Source: an uncultured Phascolarctobacterium sp. | GTDB taxonomy: Bacteria; Bacillota; Negativicutes; Acidaminococcales; Acidaminococcaceae | Direction: 5' to 3' | Length of the DNA stretch: 44,474 nt | Assembly (NCBI GenBank): GCA_958448515.1 | Contig: CAUDEF010000015.1 | Location: 1 to 44,474 of the forward strand | Part shown: positions 1 through 7,467 of the stretch, piece by piece | Position numbering within the stretch: the first letter of the stretch is position 1 | Layout of the letters: every line of letters begins with the position of its first letter | Position numbers and translations under genes: made by a program | The notes under the pieces: model-generated | What the model was told of the DNA's origin: nothing | Databases searched by the model: none | The model's input: the letters and a program-made list of their open reading frames with translations, nothing else

Positions 1-26
1 CGTCGCTGTATCTCAGCGACTTGTAT

Positions 27-55
27 ATAATAGCATCCTGCACAGTTATTGTCAA
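27..55 (-). promoter_or_regulatory. Strong SigA promoter firing out of the left edge
   Basis: On the minus strand there is a perfect TTGACA (50-55), a 17-base spacer and TATTAT (27-32). The expected transcription start is near base 20, exactly where a perfect 7-bp hairpin begins (arms 2-8 and 14-20, five-base loop). The transcript leaves the window, so its gene is not visible. Consensus strength and a structured 5' end suggest a stable RNA or a highly expressed gene, but that is inference. Confidence 0.75.
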
Positions 56-191
56 TACTTTTTTCTTAACTTTTTTCATCTTTTTTCTGATACGCCAGGC
101 TGCGTTGCAATTTGAATATGCCTTATATCTTGTCTCACGCTCTTTTAAAATTTTGCTATTTTTTGTCATTTTTATTACATTTTTGCCTGTT

Positions 192-1079
192 TCATTTATT
201 TAAGCACTGTTTTTCATGCAAAAATTTTCTTATTTCATCGCAGAAAACTATTTTTGCCTCATCATATTCTCTGTTCTTTTGTAATATCAAATCAAAATAC
301 CTGCTGCCCTCCACTGCACACTCTATTATCTTAACCTCATTATTAGCTGCGGCACTTTGAGCTATATATTCAGAAATCAAAGCTACACCAAGATTATTCT
401 TTACCGCCTCTTTTACAGAAAAGTTGGTATTCATAGTTATAGGACTATATTTCAGCTTTGTTATATTTTCTCCCATTATAAAATCCCACTGCATTCTGGT
501 GCCGGACCCTTTTTCTCTGACAATCCATCTTACATCATCATTTATTTTCAAATCATCAATGTCATTGGCTGCAATTACCACCAGTTTATCTCTGTATAAA
601 TGTTCTTTAATAAATTTCTCATTAACAAGTATACCTTCAACAATTCCCACATCTATTCTGTACTCTTCCAGTTCTTCACCTATTTTCTCCGTATTGCCAA
701 GTTCGATGTTAATTTTGATATCTGGATACTTACTATTGAACAAACCCAAAAATTCAGGCAAAAAATATTCACCTATAGTTAAACTTGCGCCTATATTAAC
801 AGTTCCCTTAATATTTGTTGTTTCTTCCTTTATAGCTCTTCTTGTTAAATCCCACATTTCCAGTATCTTTTTTGCGTGAATATATAAGTTTTCTCCGGCA
901 TCTGTTATGATCAGTTTTTTCTGTTTCTTGCTGCGTAAAATAAATCTCTCCTGAAAATGTTCTTCAAGCCTTTTTATATGTAAACTTACGGTAGGCTGTG
1001 AAATATTCAAACTCTCAGCAGCTCTTGTAAAACTTTTCTTTTCAATAACTACTATATATGTCTGTAATTCTTCCAGCAT
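192..1079 (-). CDS. LysR-family transcriptional regulator
   Basis: 295 residues, the usual LysR length. The N-terminal winged helix-turn-helix (about residues 1-60) carries the typical FTRAAESLNISQPTVS stretch; residues about 90-290 form the periplasmic-binding-like effector domain. The start is an ATG behind AAGGTGAT. It is divergent from the TDT transporter at 1199, with 119 bases between starts containing an AT-rich dyad, so it probably controls that transporter and itself. The effector is unknown; a small anion or organic acid would fit. The sequence resembles the CysL/CbbR-like branch, but I would not assign a symbol. Confidence 0.9.
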   Translation of the reverse strand: MLEELQTYIVVIEKKSFTRAAESLNISQPTVSLHIKRLEEHFQERFILRSKKQKKLIITDAGENLYIHAKKILEMWDLTRRAIKEETTNIKGTVNIGASLTIGEYFLPEFLGLFNSKYPDIKINIELGNTEKIGEELEEYRIDVGIVEGILVNEKFIKEHLYRDKLVVIAANDIDDLKINDDVRWIVREKGSGTRMQWDFIMGENITKLKYSPITMNTNFSVKEAVKNNLGVALISEYIAQSAAANNEVKIIECAVEGSRYFDLILQKNREYDEAKIVFCDEIRKFLHEKQCLNK

Positions 1080-1093
1080 AATATCACCTTACT

Positions 1094-1111
1094 ATTATAT
1101 TTTATTATAAT
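1094..1111. promoter_or_regulatory. Candidate LysR operator dyad
   Basis: An inverted repeat ATTATA-N6-TATAAT lies between the divergent LysR gene and transporter gene. LysR proteins commonly bind AT-rich dyads of this size in such intergenic regions. In DNA this AT-rich the dyad could also arise by chance. Confidence 0.35.
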
Positions 1112-1198
1112 ATTTATAACAAAAATTTATTTTACTAATTATTATAAACAGAGTATTATTTATCTACAACATTTTTTTACGAAAGAAGGAATTTGTCG

Positions 1199-2122
1199 AT
1201 GATAAAATCTGTTCCTATTCCAACTGCCGGCGTTATGCTCGGCTTGGCTGCTTTAGGTAACTTGTTGACTCCATACTCTTTAGGCATTAAGTATTTATGC
1301 GGTATCTTATCAGCTGTCTTAGGTGCTCTGTTGCTTTTGAAAATAATTCGTTATCCTAAAATGATTCATGCGGATATGACAGGTAATCCTGTTCTTGGCA
1401 GCGTTGCTGCAACTTTTTTTATGGCTATAATGCAGCTTTGTACATATATTGCCCATATTTTTCCTGCAATAAGTAAGGGAATATGGATTCTGGCAGTCAT
1501 TTCTCATATAATCCTGATAATATGGTTTACTAAAAATTTTATGATTAACCTCGAATTAAAAAATGTTTTTCCTACATTTTTCATAGCCTACGTTGGTATA
1601 ATTGTTGCATCTGTAACATCTCCTGTTTTTGGATATACTAACCTTGGCATATATATATTCTGGTTTGGTTTTATTGCCTATATGCTGCTTTTAGCTTTAG
1701 TAACCTACAGATATCTTAAGCTGCCGCCGGCAGAGGCTGCTGTAAAACCACTTATCTGTATTTACACTGCGCCCATGAGTTTAAGTCTTGCCGGATATTT
1801 TGCAGTAATTCCTGACAGAAACTTTATTATGATTACAACTATGCAGATCATCGCCCAATGCTTATTCTTCTTTATCTTAAGCTTAATGCCAAAACTTTTG
1901 AAACTTCCTTTCTATCCCAGCTATGCTGCCTTTACCTTTCCTTTTGTTATTACAGCTATAGCTCTTGGTCAGTCTTTGAGCTACTATGATAATTTAGGAA
2001 TTGATATACACAATGTTTTCCATTACCTTTTTAAATTTGAAACAGCTGTGGCAACACTTATAGTAGCTTATGTAACCTTCTGTTACAGTAAATTTTTTAT
2101 CAAACAATTGCATACAAACTAA
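1199..2122 (+). CDS. TDT-family membrane transporter (TehA/SLAC1-like)
   Basis: About 307 residues, nearly all hydrophobic, with about ten membrane helices, matching the tellurite-resistance/dicarboxylate transporter family (TehA, Mae1, SLAC1 anion channels). Family members move dicarboxylates, sulfite or other anions; the substrate here is not readable. A TTG at 1193 is in frame, but AAGGA at 1186-1190 is only two bases from it and eight bases from the ATG at 1199, so I choose 1199. The gene is monocistronic: a divergent LysR gene lies upstream and a strong terminator follows. Confidence 0.85.
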   Translation: MIKSVPIPTAGVMLGLAALGNLLTPYSLGIKYLCGILSAVLGALLLLKIIRYPKMIHADMTGNPVLGSVAATFFMAIMQLCTYIAHIFPAISKGIWILAVISHIILIIWFTKNFMINLELKNVFPTFFIAYVGIIVASVTSPVFGYTNLGIYIFWFGFIAYMLLLALVTYRYLKLPPAEAAVKPLICIYTAPMSLSLAGYFAVIPDRNFIMITTMQIIAQCLFFFILSLMPKLLKLPFYPSYAAFTFPFVITAIALGQSLSYYDNLGIDIHNVFHYLFKFETAVATLIVAYVTFCYSKFFIKQLHTN

Positions 2123-2124
2123 TC

Positions 2125-2160
2125 AAAAGGGTACATTTTCACAAAAATGTACCCTTTTTG
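2125..2160 (+). terminator. Intrinsic terminator after the TDT transporter
   Basis: A 14-bp hairpin (arms about 2126-2139 and 2144-2157) is followed by a T run, starting three bases after the transporter stop codon. Confidence 0.9.
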
Positions 2161-2173
2161 TCTTGCAGATATT

Positions 2174-2202
2174 ATGACAAAACTATACAAAAATGCTATA
2201 AT
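2174..2202 (+). promoter_or_regulatory. SigA promoter of the class A PBP gene
   Basis: ATGACA (2174-2179), a 17-base spacer and TATAAT (2197-2202) lie about 50 bases ahead of the PBP start. Confidence 0.7.
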
Positions 2203-2253
2203 AGCAATGGATTTGCTGTTAATTTTATTATTAATCAAGAACCGAGGTAAAAT

Positions 2254-4314
2254 ATGTTTAAAATTTTGAAAACACTTGTAATATGTATTATTGCCTTCAC
2301 CATCATGGGACTCTCAATTTTATACGGCTTCTCAGGTTTTTTTGCTCCTTCCAACATGGATGAAACACTTACTCCTGATGCCGCTTCGCAGTTCTATGAT
2401 ATAGATGGTAATGCAATTTACACAACATTATCAGAAGAACGCCGCATCCCTGTTAATTTAAGTGATATTCCCAAACACACACAACAGGCATTTATAGCTA
2501 TCGAAGATAACCGCTTTTACGAGCATGGAGGTATTGACTACCGCGGAACCCTGCGCGCACTTGTATCCACTTTAAGCGGTTCTGAAGTGCAGGGCGGCAG
2601 TACCATCACACAGCAGCTTGCAAAAAATGCTTTTCTGACTCAGGAGCGAACCATCACCCGTAAAATAAAAGAAGCATTTATCGCTAAAGAGTTAGAAAAC
2701 AAATATACAAAAGATGAAATTTTGAATATGTATCTTAATCAGATATATTTTGGCGAAGGTGCCTACGGTATAGAAAGTGCTTCTTTGTACTACTTTGGCA
2801 AACATGCTCAGGATTTAAACATTGCAGAATCGGCTACTTTAGCAGCTATTCCTAAAAGTCCTAACTATTTTAACCCTTTTGCTAATCCGCAGGAAAGCAA
2901 AAAACGCCAGGAACTGGTTATTGACCAGATGGTAAAATATGGATTTATCTCTGAAGCTGAAGCTGCTGAGGCTAAGGCTACGGAGCTTTCCTTAATGACT
3001 TCTCATAAACGCAACAGTGATCCTCGTTCATACTTTTTTGACATGATCAGTCAAAAGGTTATTGACGAACTTGGTGCAGACGCGTTGTATAAAGGCGGAC
3101 TTAAAATTTACACTACTTTAGACACCAGTATGCAAAAAGCTGCTGAAGAGTCATTAAAACACCTCCCCAACTACTATACAGACAGCGGTAACCTTACACA
3201 GCCGCAAGTTGCACTGGTAGCAATTGATCCTCATACCGGATATATTAAAGCTATGATTGGCGGTCGCGGCGAAGATAAATTTAACCGCGCGACAATGGCC
3301 GTAAGACAACCCGGCTCTGCATTTAAGCCTTTTGTTTATCTTACAGCAATGGAAAACGGATACACTCCGGCAAGTATAATAGAAGATAAAGAGGAAGAAT
3401 TTTCTCCCGGTTGGACTCCGCAAAACTCCGACTTAAAATGGCATGGCAAAGTTTCATTGAGAACAGCTTTGGCAAAATCCTACAATGTTCCTACTATTAA
3501 ACTTGCTAAAGAAGTAGGCGTAGATAAAATTATCGCCAATGCCGAAAAAATGGGTATCACCACATTAGTAGATTCCGGAGCATATTCTGATGCTAATCTG
3601 GCTATGGCTCTCGGTGGTTTAAGTAAAGGTGTTAATCCTTTGGAAATGGCTGCAGCTTATGCAGTTTTAGCAAACAACGGCACATACCATAAACCGGTAG
3701 CTTTATTAAAAATCGTTGACCGCGACGGCAAGATTCTTTATGAAGCTGAAACCTATTCCAAACATGTTATCAATGAAAAAGCAGCTTACATGACTGTTAA
3801 TATGATGGAAGATGTCTTAAATTATGGTACTGCAGGCGGAATGGGCATCGGCAGACCTGCTGCAGGCAAAACAGGTACAACAGATACCTTTGTTGATGCC
3901 TGGTTTGTAGGTTTTACACCTGATTTAAGTACAGCTGTCTGGATTGGTGATGACAGCAATAAACCGCTGAATTATATGTATGGCAGCAGTACTCCTTTAT
4001 CCATCTGGCATGATTTTATGATTCAGGCTTTGGCTTCTACACCAAAGAGTAATTTTATCAATCCTGGTGTTAAGATTCCGCCTGAACCTGAGATAAAAAA
4101 TGATGACAAAGACAGCGACAAGGATAAAGACAAAAATAAAACTGACAGCAAAACTTCCGCAACAAAAGCAGACGTAACCGACGATAAAAAAGCGAAAAAA
4201 GAAAATGCTGAACCTTCCGATGAGAAAGACGCTCCGCGTCGTTCCATGAAAGAACGTGTTCAGGAAATTTTAGGTGATCCTGTTGTAAGCAACAAACCTA
4301 CACCTGTAAATTAA
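2254..4314 (+). CDS. Class A penicillin-binding protein, PBP1A family
   Basis: A 686-residue bifunctional peptidoglycan synthase. One N-terminal membrane anchor (about residues 5-27) precedes a GT51 glycosyltransferase domain with its EDNRFYEHGG motif (catalytic Glu near 84) and GGSTITQQLAKN. The transpeptidase domain shows SxxK (S355-K358), SxN (S409-N411) and KTG (K539-G541). The last about 80 residues are a charged Asp/Lys-rich tail without a recognised fold. The ATG at 2254 has GAGGT at 2244-2248. It has its own promoter and terminator. It polymerises and crosslinks peptidoglycan on the outer face of the cytoplasmic membrane. Confidence 0.95.
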   Translation: MFKILKTLVICIIAFTIMGLSILYGFSGFFAPSNMDETLTPDAASQFYDIDGNAIYTTLSEERRIPVNLSDIPKHTQQAFIAIEDNRFYEHGGIDYRGTLRALVSTLSGSEVQGGSTITQQLAKNAFLTQERTITRKIKEAFIAKELENKYTKDEILNMYLNQIYFGEGAYGIESASLYYFGKHAQDLNIAESATLAAIPKSPNYFNPFANPQESKKRQELVIDQMVKYGFISEAEAAEAKATELSLMTSHKRNSDPRSYFFDMISQKVIDELGADALYKGGLKIYTTLDTSMQKAAEESLKHLPNYYTDSGNLTQPQVALVAIDPHTGYIKAMIGGRGEDKFNRATMAVRQPGSAFKPFVYLTAMENGYTPASIIEDKEEEFSPGWTPQNSDLKWHGKVSLRTALAKSYNVPTIKLAKEVGVDKIIANAEKMGITTLVDSGAYSDANLAMALGGLSKGVNPLEMAAAYAVLANNGTYHKPVALLKIVDRDGKILYEAETYSKHVINEKAAYMTVNMMEDVLNYGTAGGMGIGRPAAGKTGTTDTFVDAWFVGFTPDLSTAVWIGDDSNKPLNYMYGSSTPLSIWHDFMIQALASTPKSNFINPGVKIPPEPEIKNDDKDSDKDKDKNKTDSKTSATKADVTDDKKAKKENAEPSDEKDAPRRSMKERVQEILGDPVVSNKPTPVN

Positions 4315-4350
4315 AAAATAAACTGCAGCTAAGCTGCAGTTTATTTTTTA
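4315..4350 (+). terminator. Terminator after the PBP gene
   Basis: A near-perfect hairpin with arms AATAAACTGCAGCT and AGCTGCAGTTTATT, followed by a T run, directly after the stop codon. Confidence 0.9.
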
Positions 4351-4378
4351 TGCTTTCGTGCATACTGTATACAAAATC

Positions 4379-4407
4379 TTGGAGATAAGATTGTTTTATG
4401 TTATACT
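4379..4407 (+). promoter_or_regulatory. Promoter of the carboxyltransferase gene
   Basis: TTGGAG (4379-4384), a 17-base spacer and TATACT (4402-4407), about 50 bases upstream of the ATG at 4458. Confidence 0.7.
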
Positions 4408-4457
4408 ATAGTTAGATGGTATATTTTACTAATACAACAATGATAAGGAGAAACATT

Positions 4458-5804
4458 ATGAATAAAAATCCTGTAAAAATAGTTGAAACCGTATTACGTG
4501 ATGGACATCAATCTCTTGCTGCTACCCGTATGCGTATTACCGATATGCTTCCCGTTCTGGAACAGCTTGACAATGCAGGTTTTTATGCACTTGAAGCCTG
4601 GGGCGGTGCTACTTTTGATTCCTGCCTGCGATTTCTTAATGAAGATCCATGGCAAAGACTGCGTACATTAAAAAAACACTTGCCTAAGACTCCCATTCAA
4701 ATGCTGCTCCGCGGACAAAATGTACTTGGCTATAATCATTATGCCGATGATGTAGTAACAGAGTTTGTAAAACGCTCTGTCGCTAATGGTGTTTCCATAT
4801 TACGTATTTTTGATGCCTTAAATGATACTCGCAATCTGGAATGTGCAATGCGTGCTGCTAAAGCAGAAGGAGCGCATGTACAGGGCTGTATAGTTTATAC
4901 AATCAGCCCCTATCATCAGGACAGCGACTTCGTAAAATTGGGCAAAGAACTGGTTCAAATGGGTGCCGACTCTATCTGTATAAAAGATATGGCTGGCCTT
5001 TTAAGACCTTATGCTGCAGAAAAACTTATACGAAGCCTCAAATCTGAAATCAATATTCCTATAGATTTGCATACCCACTTTACAAGCGGTATGGGTGATA
5101 TGACTTATCTTAAAGCCATTGAAGCCGGTGTAGATATTGTAGACACAGCGCTGTCACCTTTTGCCGTATCTACCAGTCAGCCGTGTACAGAGTCCCTTGT
5201 AGCAACCTTGGAAGGTACTGAGCGTGATACAGGCATCCAGCTTACTGAACTGCACGATATAGCTGACCACTTCAAAAAAGTAAAAACAAGCCTGGAAAAA
5301 GATTTTGCTTTAAATACCAGTATACCTATTGATCCCAAGGTTTTAACCTTCCAGATTCCTGGCGGTATGCTTTCCAACCTTTTAAACCAGATGAAAGAAA
5401 TGGGCGTGGCAGATAAATATCCGCAGCTTCTGGAAGAAATGCCGCGTGTACGCGCAGAACTCGGCTATCCTCCCCTTGTAACTCCTACCAGCCAGATTGT
5501 AGGCTCCATGTCCGTTTTAAATGTTGCTCTCGGAAGATACAAAATGATTCCGCGTGAAGTAAAGGATTTAATTTTAGGCAAATATGGACGTACACCTGCT
5601 GCCGTTGATCCTGTTGTAAAAAAACTTGCTATCGGCGAAGCACAGCAGATTGATCATCGCCCTGCAGACGATATTGCTCCGCAGATGGAAAAATTAAAAC
5701 AGCAGCTGGCTAATGAAGGTTATCCTAATGCCAGCATTGAAGATGTCTTAAGTTATGCTATCTTCCCGAAAGTTGCTCTTAACTTTTTCAAAAACAACAG
5801 ATAA
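4458..5804 (+). CDS. Biotin-dependent carboxyltransferase subunit (OadA / pyruvate carboxylase B / transcarboxylase 5S type)
   Basis: 448 residues of the pyruvate/oxaloacetate carboxyltransferase family. Visible are RDGHQS near the N-terminus, the Lys of ICIKDMAGLL (carboxylated in the family) and LHTHFTSGMG (metal-binding His pair). The protein moves a carboxyl group between oxaloacetate/pyruvate and carboxybiotin. It ends after the TIM barrel and post-barrel domain; the C-terminal biotinyl domain of typical OadA (about 590 residues) is absent, so a separate biotin carrier must be encoded elsewhere. An in-frame ATG exists at 4416, but AAGGAG at 4445-4450 selects 4458. Whether it serves oxaloacetate decarboxylase, transcarboxylase or pyruvate carboxylase cannot be decided here. 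Confidence 0.88.
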   Translation: MNKNPVKIVETVLRDGHQSLAATRMRITDMLPVLEQLDNAGFYALEAWGGATFDSCLRFLNEDPWQRLRTLKKHLPKTPIQMLLRGQNVLGYNHYADDVVTEFVKRSVANGVSILRIFDALNDTRNLECAMRAAKAEGAHVQGCIVYTISPYHQDSDFVKLGKELVQMGADSICIKDMAGLLRPYAAEKLIRSLKSEINIPIDLHTHFTSGMGDMTYLKAIEAGVDIVDTALSPFAVSTSQPCTESLVATLEGTERDTGIQLTELHDIADHFKKVKTSLEKDFALNTSIPIDPKVLTFQIPGGMLSNLLNQMKEMGVADKYPQLLEEMPRVRAELGYPPLVTPTSQIVGSMSVLNVALGRYKMIPREVKDLILGKYGRTPAAVDPVVKKLAIGEAQQIDHRPADDIAPQMEKLKQQLANEGYPNASIEDVLSYAIFPKVALNFFKNNR

Positions 5805-5845
5805 AAAAAGAAGTATATCACGCTAAGCGTGATATACTTCTTTTT
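5805..5845. terminator. Bidirectional terminator between convergent genes
   Basis: A long perfect hairpin (about 18-bp stem, TAA loop) flanked by an A run and a T run. It serves the carboxyltransferase gene on the plus strand and the CNNM gene on the minus strand, whose stop codon overlaps it. Confidence 0.9.
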
Positions 5846-7196
5846 ATTTTACATCTTCCAAATATTCTTCTTTTAATTCTTCATGAATATTGGCAGGGTC
5901 TTTCTTTAAATGCACTGTTAAACGGGTAATGCGCATTTTGTCAATCTCTTCGATAACAAACTCCGCACGGTCACATTTAACTGTCTGTCCCACTGCCGGC
6001 TGATAATTAATCTGAGAATAAACCCAACCGCCAATAGTATCACAATTTTCAGTATCAATATCCAGCTCAAAATAATCGTTCACATCGGACAAAAGCATTT
6101 TACCATCAATAGAGTAGGTCTTATCACCTTTATCCTCGATCTCAGGTCTTTCTTCGTCAAATTCATCCTGAATTTCACCAACGATTTCTTCCAGAATATC
6201 TTCAACTGTTACCATACCTGCAGTACCGCCATACTCATCTATTAAAATAGCCAGCTGACTTTTATGTTTCTGCAGCATGCGCAAAAGCTTGCTTATAGGC
6301 AAAGATTCAGGCACAACCAGAACATCCCTTGCCAAAGTTCTTAAATCAGGCTTTTTACCTGTATTAAGTGCTCTTAACAAATCTTTTATGTGCAAAAATC
6401 CTATAATATGGTCTTTGTCTTCTTCACAAATAGGATAACGAGTCATGCGCTCACTTAAAGCAATTTTAATATTATCCTCAAAAGAATCTTCTACATACAT
6501 GCATATCATATCTGTACGCGGAACCATAATTTCACTTGCATGACGCTCAGAAAAATCAAAAACGTTATCAAGGTAAGTAAGCTCTGTCTTATCAATGTAA
6601 CCATGCTTATGACTTTCTTCCATCAAAATTCTGATTTCTTCTTCATTATGAGCCTCTTCTGCTTCGCTGGCAGCCTCAATACCCATCATTTTCAAAATCC
6701 AGTTAGCAACGTGATTTAAAAACCACACTGCAGGGTACATCAGCTTATTAAACACAATCAACGGAGCAGATACCAATAATACTACCTGTTCTGTTTTCTG
6801 AATTGACAATGATTTTGGTACAAGTTCACCTAAAACGATATGCAAGGCAGTAATAATGGAAAAGCCTACAATAAAGGCAATACTATGCTGCAAATTTTCT
6901 GGCACTCCAAACATGGCAAATGCAGGTTCCAGCATTTTTGCCACTGCAGGCTCGCCAATCCAGCCAAGACCAAGAGATGCCAAAGTAATGCCAAGCTGAG
7001 TTACAGATAAGTATGCATCAAGATGCTCGGTAACCTTTTTGGCATAAACAGCTCTTTTATTGCCTTCTTTCAACAGGGTATCAAGCCTTGAAGGACGAAT
7101 TTTTACAATAGAAAATTCGGACGCCACAAAGAAACCGTTCAAGGCAACTAAAAACAAAATCAACGCAATGTTAAAGCCTATTATTAAATAATCCAA
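5844..7196 (-). CDS. CNNM/CorC-type membrane protein (hemolysin C family, UPF0053)
   Basis: 450 residues. An N-terminal DUF21/CNNM membrane domain (about 1-195, several helices, including GLGWIGEPAV) is followed by two CBS domains (about 215-335, with YGGTAGMVTVEDILEE) and a C-terminal CorC_HlyC domain (about 350-435). Family members are linked to Mg or Co transport and resistance; the name hemolysin is historical. The start is a TTG preceded by AGGATG at nine bases, while a stronger GGAGGTG lies 30 bases upstream behind a small hairpin. It is monocistronic. Confidence 0.9.
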   Translation of the reverse strand: MDYLIIGFNIALILFLVALNGFFVASEFSIVKIRPSRLDTLLKEGNKRAVYAKKVTEHLDAYLSVTQLGITLASLGLGWIGEPAVAKMLEPAFAMFGVPENLQHSIAFIVGFSIITALHIVLGELVPKSLSIQKTEQVVLLVSAPLIVFNKLMYPAVWFLNHVANWILKMMGIEAASEAEEAHNEEEIRILMEESHKHGYIDKTELTYLDNVFDFSERHASEIMVPRTDMICMYVEDSFEDNIKIALSERMTRYPICEEDKDHIIGFLHIKDLLRALNTGKKPDLRTLARDVLVVPESLPISKLLRMLQKHKSQLAILIDEYGGTAGMVTVEDILEEIVGEIQDEFDEERPEIEDKGDKTYSIDGKMLLSDVNDYFELDIDTENCDTIGGWVYSQINYQPAVGQTVKCDRAEFVIEEIDKMRITRLTVHLKKDPANIHEELKEEYLEDVK

Positions 7197-7232
7197 ATAA
7201 TTCTACATCCTACAGGATGCAGGTTCACCTCC
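7197..7232 (-). promoter_or_regulatory. Leader with two ribosome sites and a sequestering hairpin
   Basis: On the minus strand a consensus GGAGGTG (7226-7232) sits 30 bases before the TTG start of the CNNM gene, too far to serve it. Between them CATCC-TGTA-GGATG can fold and would hide AGGATG (7206-7211), the site correctly spaced from the TTG. Translational control is possible but unproven. Confidence 0.35.
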
Positions 7233-7420
7233 AACAAATAATATATGACTAATTCTAGCATATTATTAATTTGTTAGCAAAATATTAATTAGAGTAAATT
7301 CATTAAAAAAACGTTTATTATCGTCAATAATTATTTATTTAGTATATTTTTGTTAAATATCTTCATCTAATGCGTATTATTGTTATTTTTTGCATTTTTA
7401 TAAATATTTTACATAAAAAT

Positions 7421-7450
7421 AAAAACGAGCTGAACAAATCAGCTCGTTTT
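7421..7450 (-). terminator. Terminator after ileS
   Basis: Hairpin AACGAGCTGA...TCAGCTCGTT with a T run on the minus strand, just downstream of the ileS stop codon. Bases 7233-7420 are AT-rich and I see no gene there. Confidence 0.9.
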
Positions 7451-7467
7451 TATTAATTATTTTACTA

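Noticed and set aside
4023..4247. A Ser/Leu-rich minus-strand frame in the PBP gene
   Set aside because: It is the antisense of the Asp/Lys-rich tail of the PBP, a known source of spurious frames.
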